From a virus, in IMG/VR virus record IMGVR_UViG_3300042888_002520, positions 1 to 24,061 of that record: DNA of 24,061 nt; one strand, written 5' to 3'. A program made the translations under genes and the position numbers. The stretch's first letter is position 1. Each line of letters opens with the position of its first letter. A model generated the notes under the pieces. That model worked only from the letters and a program-made list of their open reading frames with translations. It searched no databases and was not told where the DNA came from. This document shows positions 7,123 through 13,725 of this stretch, one piece after another.

Positions 7123-7701
7123 AATTCTAAAACAATCGAGGTAGCAGTTACACTACAAGGATACTTTTGCAATGACTGGCCGTGTGTGGAGGTTTCTGGG
7201 AATAATCATATTTATTATACAGGAACTGTTCAACAAACACAAGCAATTAGATTTTCAATGCCGTCTTGTGAGATCAATCAAGTTGTTATTACACATCAAA
7301 ACAAAAGATTTGGTCCTGACGGAATATGGGACGTTGCTGTCAAAGACAATGTAATTATTCAAGATCGAGCAGTGAAATTGTTGGATTTTGAGTTGGATGA
7401 CGTTAGTATCAAGTCCTATACATTTGATAATTGTAGATTTGTCACGGACCAAAATGAAATTCTACAAACAGATTATTTTGGTCACAATGGATATTTTGTA
7501 ATTGAGTTCGGAGGGCCAATTTACGAATGGATTATTTGCAATTGTGTCAAACCCCAGGCAAAAATTGCCCCGGGGAACTTTGTGATAAGCACCACTGCAG
7601 ACAACTTGTTTGACTATGTTCAAGACCAAGTAGAGCTAGATGAAATTGAAGGGATTTTAAATCAACATGCACATTTGTTTAATCAATTTACCAAGATATG
7701 A
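7117..7701 (+). CDS. Unknown protein, probably beta-rich, 194 aa
   Basis: The likely start is the ATG at 7117 (MHNSKTIEVAVTLQGYFCND). Starts further upstream would extend deep into the opposite gene. The sequence alternates hydrophobic and polar residues as in beta-sheet proteins (TIEVAVTL, HIYYTGTV, QVVITHQNKRF, VIEFGGPIYEWIICN). A jelly-roll or carbohydrate-binding type fold is possible but unproven. It has no signal peptide or catalytic motif. The C-terminus overlaps the next radical SAM gene by 35 nt, so the two are probably co-translated. The start codon lies within ATGCAT, shared with the divergent gene, and a CTATAAATA late promoter motif is about 100 nt upstream. Confidence 0.7.
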   Translation: MHNSKTIEVAVTLQGYFCNDWPCVEVSGNNHIYYTGTVQQTQAIRFSMPSCEINQVVITHQNKRFGPDGIWDVAVKDNVIIQDRAVKLLDFELDDVSIKSYTFDNCRFVTDQNEILQTDYFGHNGYFVIEFGGPIYEWIICNCVKPQAKIAPGNFVISTTADNLFDYVQDQVELDEIEGILNQHAHLFNQFTKI

Positions 7702-9199
7702 AATCCATCGTCCGCCACTGAGTTTGGCCACACTGAGTGAGATATGCAACCAAGCACAGGTTGACTACAATTGCATAGATTTAAGTTTGTTGATCTATCA
7801 ACATTTACAGGATGACTTTGAAGCCATAGATAATTTTTGTATCACAAGACAAGTTGAACCTGATGTATTGCAAAAACTAAAGGTACTAATTGACCGAATA
7901 ATCAAACAGCAAGTGGATCAGTATCCTGATTCAACATTTGCACTGTCACTATTGAGTATTTGGAGTCAGCCAGTGTGTGAACTTGTGTGCGCCAGTATCC
8001 GAACACACAGCAATTCCCAAATATTATTAGGCGGTCAAGGTTTGGCGGACAAAACTTGGACTATGAATCAAATCAGTCAAGGTGCTGCTGATGAGTTCAT
8101 AGTGAATGAAGCAGAGATTGTTTTTAAAAATTGGCTGCAAGGGGACAAGTCAGGTCCTGGCTGTAATAATTACAACTTTGAGCAGATAGATGATCTTGAT
8201 CAGCATGTTGTAGTACCTGACTACAGAAAACTTCCTATTGATCAATATCCTTACCTGGGTAACACCAGTTTTTTCATTACTGCCAGTCGTGGGTGTGTGC
8301 GTAATTGTGCCTACTGCGACATTGCACATCAATGGAAAAAGTATCGGTACCGAAGTGCAGCCAGTGTGTTTAAAGAAATGACCACACAATTCGAACGTCA
8401 CGGCGTGACTGATTTCTTTTTCACAGACAGTTTGATAAACGGCAGCATGAAAATGCTCAATGACTTATGTGACTTGTTAATTGACTACAAACAAAAGAAT
8501 CCAAATGCAAAGTTGAACTGGCAAGGACAATATATTTTTCGTCCTCGCAGTTCAGTCAATCTTGCGCACATTAAAAAAATGACTGATGCTGGTTTGAATT
8601 TTTTAGTAGTGGGTCTTGAGACTGGTAGTGATCAGGTGAGGTATGATATGAATAAAAAACATACTACTGATGATGCAGAGTGGTTTTTGGAACAGTTCAA
8701 ACAGCATGGTATAAAATGTAGACTGTTGATGATAACTGGATGGATAAATGAAACAGAAGAAGATCACAAAGCTACTTTGGAACTGTTTCCTCGTTGGCAA
8801 AAATATGTAGCCAGTGGGACTATAACTGGCATTGAATTAGGTAGCACATTAAGTATTTTGGAACATGCACCGGTGGCCATGCGAGTGCCTGACCTGGGTA
8901 TTCAACTGCTGAACAACAAAGGCTACCTGTGGTTCAATCCCACCAACCCTGACTTGACAATTGCCACAAGATTTAAAAGAAGACTAGAAACACATCGACA
9001 AGCAATAAAGTATTACTGGCCTATAACACGTAGCCTTTATCGACTGAGTACTATCAAGTCAAATTTATTAGAAGCTATTAAATATCTGACAGAGCCGCAG
9101 GCTCGTCCTCGGGTATTTGAAATAAATTTAGTCAAAAAAACAGGCTCCGAAGAGCCTGTTGTAAAAACCCGGGGCGGAGCCAACCAATCCCCAGGGTAA
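7667..9199 (+). CDS. B12-binding-type radical SAM protein, 510 aa
   Basis: The radical SAM motif CVRNCAYC (C210, C214, C217) follows SFFITASRG, as in the B12-binding/Elp3-like radical SAM group. The N-terminal 160 residues look like a cobalamin-binding-type Rossmann domain: MHICLINLPRYEIHRPPLSL, then ILLGGQG at 119-125 and DEFIVNEAE. I do not see the DxHxxG cobalamin lower-ligand motif, so B12 use is uncertain. Further features are FFFTDSLING and GLNFLVVGLETGSD (around 320), typical of the barrel. Relatives include methyltransferases and methylthiotransferases. It differs from the other three radical SAM genes, which carry N-terminal cysteine pairs. Its last 20 or so codons read through a terminator hairpin that serves the opposite strand. 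Confidence 0.9.
   Translation: MHICLINLPRYEIHRPPLSLATLSEICNQAQVDYNCIDLSLLIYQHLQDDFEAIDNFCITRQVEPDVLQKLKVLIDRIIKQQVDQYPDSTFALSLLSIWSQPVCELVCASIRTHSNSQILLGGQGLADKTWTMNQISQGAADEFIVNEAEIVFKNWLQGDKSGPGCNNYNFEQIDDLDQHVVVPDYRKLPIDQYPYLGNTSFFITASRGCVRNCAYCDIAHQWKKYRYRSAASVFKEMTTQFERHGVTDFFFTDSLINGSMKMLNDLCDLLIDYKQKNPNAKLNWQGQYIFRPRSSVNLAHIKKMTDAGLNFLVVGLETGSDQVRYDMNKKHTTDDAEWFLEQFKQHGIKCRLLMITGWINETEEDHKATLELFPRWQKYVASGTITGIELGSTLSILEHAPVAMRVPDLGIQLLNNKGYLWFNPTNPDLTIATRFKRRLETHRQAIKYYWPITRSLYRLSTIKSNLLEAIKYLTEPQARPRVFEINLVKKTGSEEPVVKTRGGANQSPG
9134..9160 (-). terminator. Intrinsic terminator with UUCG loop (minus strand)
   Basis: Read on the minus strand, AACAGGCTC, loop TTCG and GAGCCTGTT form a perfect 9-bp stem (9160-9152 with 9147-9139), followed directly by a run of T (the stem's last two plus five more). 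UUCG-capped hairpins with a U-tract are typical of T4-like phage terminators. It would stop transcription from the early promoters at 10366-10908. It lies inside the 3' end of the plus-strand radical SAM gene. Confidence 0.85.
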
Positions 9200-9202
9200 A
9201 AC

Positions 9203-9292
9203 TCAATCAAGTAACAAAATAAGACATGCCAACAAGAATGCAAAGCCAATGTGCCCTAAAAATATTAACAGTAGCACAAGAAGCCAAGCCAT
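9203..9292 (-). CDS. Tiny predicted membrane protein, 29 aa
   Basis: The minus strand encodes MAWLLVLLLIFLGHIGFAFL followed by LACLILLLD and TGA. Almost every residue is hydrophobic, enough for one membrane-spanning helix with a short C-terminal Asp. The ATG is one base after the ATPase stop (TAA C ATG), the junction used elsewhere in this window, and the ORF ends about 45 nt before the terminator hairpin. Position and composition argue for a real gene; the very short length argues for caution. No Shine-Dalgarno is visible, so expression would depend on coupling to the ATPase. Function is unknown; it might be a small inner-membrane effector made early. Confidence 0.5.
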   Translation of the reverse strand: MAWLLVLLLIFLGHIGFAFLLACLILLLD

Positions 9293-9293
9293 G

Positions 9294-10322
9294 TTAGGCA
9301 CTCTTCATACATGTAGTCTCAGCCATGCGCTTCCAGTTGCCTGCAAAGCTCTTGCGCAAGTCTGCAATCTTCAATGCCATACGCAGGCTCATCTCACGCA
9401 GACGATTCTGATTTGCTTCCATGAACTCAACGATCTCGTCCTGTACTACAGGCTCAAAATCATATTCTGAAAACAGCACACCGTCCTTGGCAATCTGCTT
9501 GATACGCAACACCTTGTCACGCATGGTGTCCAGTGTCAAGTCCAAGTAGTGACAGCGCGATTGCAGTGCATCCAAGTGATCACGCAATTTTTGGCTCTTC
9601 ATTGTGTCAAACTTCAAGTTGGTGATAAAAATCACACTACCCTTGAACTCAAAACGATCAGGAATGCCTTCGCGGCGCAAAGCACTGGATTCACTCAACC
9701 ATGAAATGGTACGCTTTTTGCCGGAGTCCAATGCGCCCTTCAGCAAGTTTAGGGCCACGTCGTCAAGCAAAATGCTGTCACAGTCATCAAACACCAACAC
9801 ACAATTGGCATCTGAATACTTGTACAGTGTCTGATACAAGCCAATGGGCGTTGCACTACCTTTCACAACTTCGGCACGGAGGCGCTTGCCTGCCAATTTG
9901 TCAAACAAGGTGGCCTTTTCAATTTCACGCTCGACGCCAAAGCTCTTGCCAACTCCAGGAGGACCACTCACAATCATGGCACGGATGTCACCATTCACAC
10001 AAGCCTTTGTCATCTCATTCAAGATGTCAAAACGCTCGCGAATGCGAGTCATAATTTGATCTTCAGTTTCAGTTTCAGTTTGTGCGGCAACAAAGGCCAC
10101 GGTGTTGTCATTACTCACGTTTTCTCCATTGACATATTCGATGTCTTTAATGTTGTTGACTTTGATACGGATGGTGTCGGGGCAGTTGGGAAATGCTCCG
10201 TTGTTTTCTACTGTCACAAAATTGCCTTTGGCGCCAGTTTGATAACCGGACACAAGATTGAAAGCAATATTGCGCACGGGTTTGTTGCGATACTCACCTT
10301 TGATAACTCGAATTGCACTCAT
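9294..10322 (-). CDS. AAA+ ATPase, 342 aa
   Basis: Walker A is GPPGVGKS at residues 120-127 and Walker B is VLVFDDCD at 175-182. A sensor-1-like IFITN follows (SVIFITNLKFD), and DRFEFKG precedes it. The first 100 residues are a separate beta-rich region (IRVIKGEYRNKPVRNIAF, then a run of Thr/Glu), without a known motif. The single AAA+ module resembles that of clamp-loader or remodelling ATPases, but there is no evidence it is gp44, since the N-terminal region does not fit. It is the last substantial gene of an early-type unit: a TTGACC-17-TATAAT promoter and an AAAGGAGCC ribosome site sit directly upstream. A terminator lies beyond the small ORF that follows. Its partner and target are unknown. 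Confidence 0.92.
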   Translation of the reverse strand: MSAIRVIKGEYRNKPVRNIAFNLVSGYQTGAKGNFVTVENNGAFPNCPDTIRIKVNNIKDIEYVNGENVSNDNTVAFVAAQTETETEDQIMTRIRERFDILNEMTKACVNGDIRAMIVSGPPGVGKSFGVEREIEKATLFDKLAGKRLRAEVVKGSATPIGLYQTLYKYSDANCVLVFDDCDSILLDDVALNLLKGALDSGKKRTISWLSESSALRREGIPDRFEFKGSVIFITNLKFDTMKSQKLRDHLDALQSRCHYLDLTLDTMRDKVLRIKQIAKDGVLFSEYDFEPVVQDEIVEFMEANQNRLREMSLRMALKIADLRKSFAGNWKRMAETTCMKSA

Positions 10323-10365
10323 TGTTGGCTCCTTTGAAATGCGGTTGTTTACTGTTTATGTCTCT

Positions 10366-10394
10366 ATTATAGCAAATGATGGATTATTGGTCAA
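10366..10394 (-). promoter_or_regulatory. Strong early-type promoter before the AAA+ ATPase
   Basis: On the minus strand TTGACC (10394-10389) is followed after 17 nt by TATAAT (10371-10366). A 43-nt stretch with AAAGGAGCC then leads to the ATG at 10322. The -35 overlaps the 3' end of the 60-aa gene. Hexamers and spacing match the host sigma-70 consensus and the two neighbouring copies. Confidence 0.85.
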
Positions 10395-10566
10395 CCGGGG
10401 CAAACAGTTCTTGCCCTTGTTGCATAAACACAACAAATGCTTCCATTGTTTTTTCACAGTAAAGCATCTTGCCGTGCTTTTGGATATCTTGCAAAGTTTC
10501 CAACAGGCCCATGCCCATGAAGTCTGCTTCTTTTTGTATTTGTTTGATTGCTGTAGTGATCTGCAT
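10384..10566 (-). CDS. Small early-type protein of unknown function, 60 aa
   Basis: The sequence MQITTAIKQIQKEADFMGMG, LLETLQDIQKHGKMLYC, then EKTMEAFVVFMQQGQELFAP is all-helical and rich in Gln and Met. It has no signal peptide or membrane segment. A consensus promoter and an AAAAAGGAGCC ribosome site lie immediately upstream, stronger than for most genes here. That is the main support for a real early gene. Its 3' end contains the -35 box of the ATPase promoter. Small early phage proteins commonly inhibit or redirect host functions, but no target can be inferred from this sequence. Confidence 0.8.
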   Translation of the reverse strand: MQITTAIKQIQKEADFMGMGLLETLQDIQKHGKMLYCEKTMEAFVVFMQQGQELFAPVDQ

Positions 10567-10643
10567 TGCTGGCTCCTTTTTGCTTTGTATGTGGTTATTA
10601 TAGCATTTTGGGAATTATTGGTCAAGTACTACCAAAGTATTAC
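10564..10643 (-). repeat. 80-nt promoter-leader repeat, copy A
   Basis: This segment and 10847-10926 are both 80 nt and can be aligned without gaps. Shared parts on the minus strand are GTAATACTT, GGTAGTACTTGACC, AATTCCCA, TGCTATA and CATACAAAGCAAAAAGG followed by AGCCAGCAATG. The differences cluster in the spacer and just after the -10. It runs from the end of one gene to the ATG of the next. Confidence 0.85.
10597..10625 (-). promoter_or_regulatory. Strong early-type promoter before the 60-aa gene
   Basis: On the minus strand TTGACC (10625-10620) is followed by a 17-nt spacer and TATAAT (10602-10597), then the leader CATACAAAGCAAAAAGG and the ATG at 10566. It overlaps nothing but the last codons of the preceding gene's downstream flank. 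The direct repeat GTAATACTT / GGTAGTACTT precedes the -35. Confidence 0.85.
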
Positions 10644-10849
10644 TTAATGAAGTTTTCAAAGAAACGGGTGTTGATTGCGTCCATTTCCGCCTGCTCCACA
10701 TAGAAGTCAGTAGTAGGATCGTAGTACTGACCCTCTTTGTTGTCATAATACAACACGCGACCTGAGAAGTTGAATGGGCCTTCCAGTCCTGCACGAGCAC
10801 TGTATTTGTTGCGCATGACGTCTATGGTGTCAACTACACGATATCCCAT
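10640..10849 (-). CDS. Small early-type protein of unknown function, 69 aa
   Basis: The protein reads MGYRVVDTIDVMRNKYSARA, a beta-like middle (GPFNFSGRVLYYDNKEG, QYYDPTTDFYVEQAEMDAI) and a helical end (FFENFIK). It is Tyr- and Asp-rich, with no known motif. A consensus-type promoter (TTGACC-17-TATACT) and an AAAAAGGAGCC site lie directly upstream, and the stop sits in the promoter region of the next gene. The gene is therefore the first of the early-type unit running left to the terminator at 9134. Function is unknown. Confidence 0.8.
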   Translation of the reverse strand: MGYRVVDTIDVMRNKYSARAGLEGPFNFSGRVLYYDNKEGQYYDPTTDFYVEQAEMDAINTRFFENFIK

Positions 10850-10926
10850 TGCTGGCTCCTTTTTGCTTTGTATGCCACTAGTATAGCACGATGGGAATTT
10901 CTGGTCAAGTACTACCTAAGTATTAC
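10847..10926 (-). repeat. 80-nt promoter-leader repeat, copy B
   Basis: This is the second copy of the segment at 10564-10643. It fills the space between the glycosyltransferase stop (10927) and the 69-aa gene's ATG, so the repeat unit equals a complete promoter plus ribosome-binding site. The -10 here is TATACT instead of TATAAT. Confidence 0.85.
10880..10908 (-). promoter_or_regulatory. Strong early-type promoter before the 69-aa gene
   Basis: On the minus strand TTGACC (10908-10903), a 17-nt spacer and TATACT (10885-10880), then a leader with AAAAAGGAGCC before the ATG at 10849. It is the most upstream of three similar promoters. Confidence 0.82.
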
Positions 10927-11673
10927 CTAGCACCAGTTGTTTGCAATCACAGGATCACTAGTGCATTCATGCGGTTTGGGACGACCATGAAATACAAGTA
11001 TGCTGGTATCACCGCCAATGTACGCATTAGAATCTGACCCGGGTGAATGGGGTTTTCTTGTGGCAAAATTATATCCGCCATTACTCACTTGCCAACGCCA
11101 ACTTTGTAGATGTTGTTGATCAAAGTATCTACGTTGGGTGGGATCAATCACCAATCCCAAGTAATCTTGGTCGCCAGGGTATTTTACAACTGTACGGTTG
11201 ATATCCAATTGATCAAATTCGTGCCACACATGTGCATACCGGGCAACGTTCCACCACATTACACTGCTATTCATACCTGAATGTGTTTGGCGTTGAAGAT
11301 ATCTAAAGTCTCTAATGGTCCAAAAGCATTGTGTACTCAATGCCGGAATCCAACTCAAATCATTTATGATTACACAATCAAGATCAAAGTACAACAAGTT
11401 GCCTGCATGATATTCAGGATTGAACAACTGCATTTTGTACCACCATTCACGTTTGGGCCCTGAAATACCTGGCCATTCTTTTACCACATGTTTGATCATG
11501 TGCGGTGGCACTGGCCTATCCTGCTCGGTGTACACATGAAAACGTATGCCTTGTGGCATGTGTCGTAGCAGCATGTTGTACAGTTTTTCCACATACACCC
11601 AGTCATAACCTGTGCCGTGGATTACACAGGCACAGTCTACAATCTGATCATGTCGTGGAGAGTGTTTGCTCAT
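10927..11673 (-). CDS. Glycosyltransferase-like protein, 248 aa (FDLD motif)
   Basis: The start chosen is the ATG at 11673, forming an ATGA overlap with the preceding GT17-like gene; a TTG six bases upstream is the alternative. The fold looks like GT-A: an N-terminal strand (DCACVIHGTGYDWVYVEKLY), a HVYTEQDRPVPP segment, and the metal/nucleotide motif FDLDC at residues 96-100. SGMNSSVMWWN and GDQDYLG follow, as in GT8-type and related transferases. The acceptor and donor sugar are not deducible. It is the last gene of the four-gene glycan operon 13702 to 10927, and its stop abuts the promoter repeat at 10926. Confidence 0.82.
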   Translation of the reverse strand: MSKHSPRHDQIVDCACVIHGTGYDWVYVEKLYNMLLRHMPQGIRFHVYTEQDRPVPPHMIKHVVKEWPGISGPKREWWYKMQLFNPEYHAGNLLYFDLDCVIINDLSWIPALSTQCFWTIRDFRYLQRQTHSGMNSSVMWWNVARYAHVWHEFDQLDINRTVVKYPGDQDYLGLVIDPTQRRYFDQQHLQSWRWQVSNGGYNFATRKPHSPGSDSNAYIGGDTSILVFHGRPKPHECTSDPVIANNWC

Positions 11674-12452
11674 GACCAATAGGGATATTGACGTAACACT
11701 GTATCAACTGATGCAGGATACTGAGGGTCAACTTGGTGCGTGGCAGTTTTGTGATTGATAGCAGTGCCGTCAAGGCGTTTGAATGTTTCTAGCATTTCAT
11801 CTGCATCTCGATGTTGTGTCTCAATGCAACTCCAGGCCTTGCTCTTGATGATGTCATCATTGCCAATCCATCCCCAATGCCAACCAGCAGTTTTGGGGAA
11901 CAGTACACAGTGACTACGGTCTTTTTTCTTTTGGGCATGTCCCACTCCACTCTGCAGACCCTTGTATAGTTTGCATGGATCTGCAAACATGTGTTTTTTG
12001 GCCACAACATTTCCAGTCCACTTACGATCCACTTGCTGATCCCACCGATAGATATACATGTCAAGTGTGCAAGTCACAGGCTGATTGACAGTGTTGACCG
12101 TTTGTAATATTTCTGGCCATAGTGCAGGATTAATAATTTCATCCAAGTCACTGTGCATCACAATGTCGTCATCACTGCAATCTTGATAGCCTTCTAACAA
12201 TGCTGAACGCTGTCCGTTTTCAATGTCCCAGTTGGTCCAGGTCTCAGGAATGTCAAGGCACACCACACGCAGTCGATCTCCCCAGTGGCTGTAGCGAGCC
12301 ATGTTGTCAGACAGATAGAATGGTTTGGGCCGACCGCTCATGGTTCGATTGCCTTCACAGATGACCCAACGGTCCACGTAGTGTTTGGCGAGCTCCAAAC
12401 GTATATCCAGCATATCAAACTCGTTGTTGAAAAGTGTAGTATCTACTATCAT
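11670..12452 (-). CDS. GT17-like glycosyltransferase, 260 aa
   Basis: The opening MIVDTTLFNNEFDMLDIRLE, then VDRWVICEGNRTMSGRPKPF and later HSDLDEIINP at residues 100-109, is characteristic of glycosyltransferase family 17 proteins. Eukaryotic relatives are beta-1,4-N-acetylglucosaminyltransferases, and bacterial and viral relatives act in surface-glycan synthesis. SDLDE is the probable metal-binding site. A Trp-rich segment (TAGWHWGWIGND) near 190 belongs to the same family pattern. The length matches the family. It begins one base after the methyltransferase stop (TTT TAA C ATG) and ends in an ATGA overlap with the next transferase. Donor and acceptor are unknown. Confidence 0.88.
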   Translation of the reverse strand: MIVDTTLFNNEFDMLDIRLELAKHYVDRWVICEGNRTMSGRPKPFYLSDNMARYSHWGDRLRVVCLDIPETWTNWDIENGQRSALLEGYQDCSDDDIVMHSDLDEIINPALWPEILQTVNTVNQPVTCTLDMYIYRWDQQVDRKWTGNVVAKKHMFADPCKLYKGLQSGVGHAQKKKDRSHCVLFPKTAGWHWGWIGNDDIIKSKAWSCIETQHRDADEMLETFKRLDGTAINHKTATHQVDPQYPASVDTVLRQYPYWS

Positions 12453-12453
12453 G

Positions 12454-13086
12454 TTAAAATTTAAAAATTATTTGGTAAGCATCGTAAATGGGCTGTTTGC
12501 CTTGTTGTGCTAGATATTCAACAATGCGTCGACCTTTGCCTGTTCTACGATTGTCTTCTAGAAATCTAGCATTGTCATCTATGGCCACAACAGCACCTGG
12601 TTTGATGTGTGATTCAATGGCTTGAAATTCTTTCAAGTGGTGTTCGGCGCTGTCATGATCGTTCTTCCATTTTACGTCCCAAGAGTCTAGATAAAACAAA
12701 TCTACTTGGTCAAGATCGTTTTGATGCAATAGCCAAGTCACACTGTCACTGCAACTGGCGCGGAAACAAGGATTGGGCAAGATTGCCTGAGCAATGTCAA
12801 CTGCCGCAGGATCAATGTCTACTGATCTTACTGTGCCACTGTGGTGCTCTACAAACTCCACAAACAATCGAGCACTTTGTCCATCTTTCCAGTTGCCTGG
12901 GTTACGCAGGGTACCAGTTTCCACAATGTGGTATTGAGATTGCTGGAGACTTTCCAGGTAGGCAAATATCAAATTAAAGCCATCTGCACGGCAATACAAA
13001 CCTTCATGCAACCCGCGTTTGGCGCCGCTGGTGTTTGAGTTCAAACAATCAAAATATTGTTCACGATAATGTTTAAGCCATGTCAT
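12454..13086 (-). CDS. Class I SAM-dependent methyltransferase, 210 aa
   Basis: The start is the ATG at 13086 (MTWLKHYREQYFDCLN). An apparent longer ORF to 13281 only overlaps the next gene. Motif I is VETGTLRNPGNW (55-66), motif II is SVDIDP (88-93), and a post-motif segment LFYLDSWDV contains an acidic pair. PGAVVAIDDNARF then resembles the strand-4/5 region of class I (Rossmann) methyltransferases of the TylF/Methyltransf_24 type. It would transfer a methyl group from S-adenosylmethionine, probably to a sugar hydroxyl given the neighbours. No clear Shine-Dalgarno is visible. It is followed by a TAA C ATG junction to the GT17-like gene. Confidence 0.85.
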   Translation of the reverse strand: MTWLKHYREQYFDCLNSNTSGAKRGLHEGLYCRADGFNLIFAYLESLQQSQYHIVETGTLRNPGNWKDGQSARLFVEFVEHHSGTVRSVDIDPAAVDIAQAILPNPCFRASCSDSVTWLLHQNDLDQVDLFYLDSWDVKWKNDHDSAEHHLKEFQAIESHIKPGAVVAIDDNARFLEDNRRTGKGRRIVEYLAQQGKQPIYDAYQIIFKF

Positions 13087-13102
13087 AGAGATATTTAAGT
13101 AG

Positions 13103-13702
13103 CTAGATACCGCTGTTGTCAAAATCTGGCTTGTCCACCAACCAGCAGCGTCCAGAGCGGCGTACTTTGAGATTACGGTGGCCAAAAAATTCCCACACAG
13201 CTTTTTGTACACCTGGATGACCCTTGGTGTAGTCATCTCCGCCAAATTGGCCACCAGGCCGTATTTTTGGCCACCAGGCATGCAGATCTTGTATCACACA
13301 ATCGTAAGTATGTCCAGCATCAACATAACAGAAGTCCACACTGCCATTATCAAACTGATTGGCTGCGTCCCAGCTCAAACTTTTGATAGGTACAATCAGA
13401 TCCAATACAGGCGCCACATTGTGTGCAAACACTTGTTCCAAAGTTTGTGATTTTATTATGTCTTGTTCAGCTAGTTCTATACCGCCGTCCCAGGTGTCCA
13501 CACAGTAGAATTTACCAAACTTTTTTTTCTGCAACAATTCAACCATGCAATAAGCTGTGCTTTTTCCAGTCCACGCACCCAGCTCGACCCAACAGCCTCC
13601 TGCTGGGAACAAGTCCAACACAATGTCCAACATCACTGTGTTTCTATGGCTCATAAATCCGTCAATGTTTTGATAAAAATGATTCATTTTGTATTTACTC
13701 AT
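13103..13702 (-). CDS. Class I SAM-dependent methyltransferase (Methyltransf_24-like), 199 aa
   Basis: Motif I is VELGAWTGKST (39-49), motif II is VDTWDG (68-73), and VDFCYVDAGHTYD followed by RPGGQFGGDD is the strand-4/5 region. All are in the order expected for a Rossmann-fold methyltransferase of the Methyltransf_24 group. FFGHRNLKVRRSGRCW near the end is basic. A sugar O-methyltransferase role is likely in this setting but unproven. It is the first gene of the minus-strand glycan operon. Its start is 23 nt from the divergent nucleotidyltransferase gene. Confidence 0.87.
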   Translation of the reverse strand: MSKYKMNHFYQNIDGFMSHRNTVMLDIVLDLFPAGGCWVELGAWTGKSTAYCMVELLQKKKFGKFYCVDTWDGGIELAEQDIIKSQTLEQVFAHNVAPVLDLIVPIKSLSWDAANQFDNGSVDFCYVDAGHTYDCVIQDLHAWWPKIRPGGQFGGDDYTKGHPGVQKAVWEFFGHRNLKVRRSGRCWLVDKPDFDNSGI

Positions 13703-13711
13703 AATCTTAGC

Positions 13712-13720
13712 CTATAAATA
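13712..13720 (+). promoter_or_regulatory. T4-type late promoter motif CTATAAATA next to an ATG
   Basis: The plus strand has CTATAAATA, matching the T4 late consensus, only 5 nt before the ATG at 13726. Initiation 6-7 nt beyond the box would fall on or just after the start codon. The motif is identical to that at 7008-7016. Confidence 0.5.
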
Positions 13721-13725
13721 TCTAC

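Noticed and set aside
9167-9197. GC-rich hairpin (CCCGGGG and CCCCAGGG) after the 510-aa gene
   Set aside because: The stem is interrupted and no T-run follows on either strand, so it is not a convincing terminator.
9037-9249. 70-aa minus-strand ORF across the radical SAM gene end and the terminator
   Set aside because: It starts from a TTG, lies antisense to the coding end of the radical SAM gene and runs across the terminator hairpin. The 29-aa membrane ORF in another frame fits the junction better.
10356-10625. 89-aa ORF covering the 60-aa early gene and its promoter
   Set aside because: It starts upstream of the promoter's -10 box and reads through the ribosome site, while the 60-aa frame starts at a spaced AAGGAGCC.
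12454-13281. Long form of the methyltransferase (275 aa)
   Set aside because: The extra N-terminal part overlaps the neighbouring methyltransferase in another frame and lacks methyltransferase sequence. The ATG at 13086 starts the recognisable domain.
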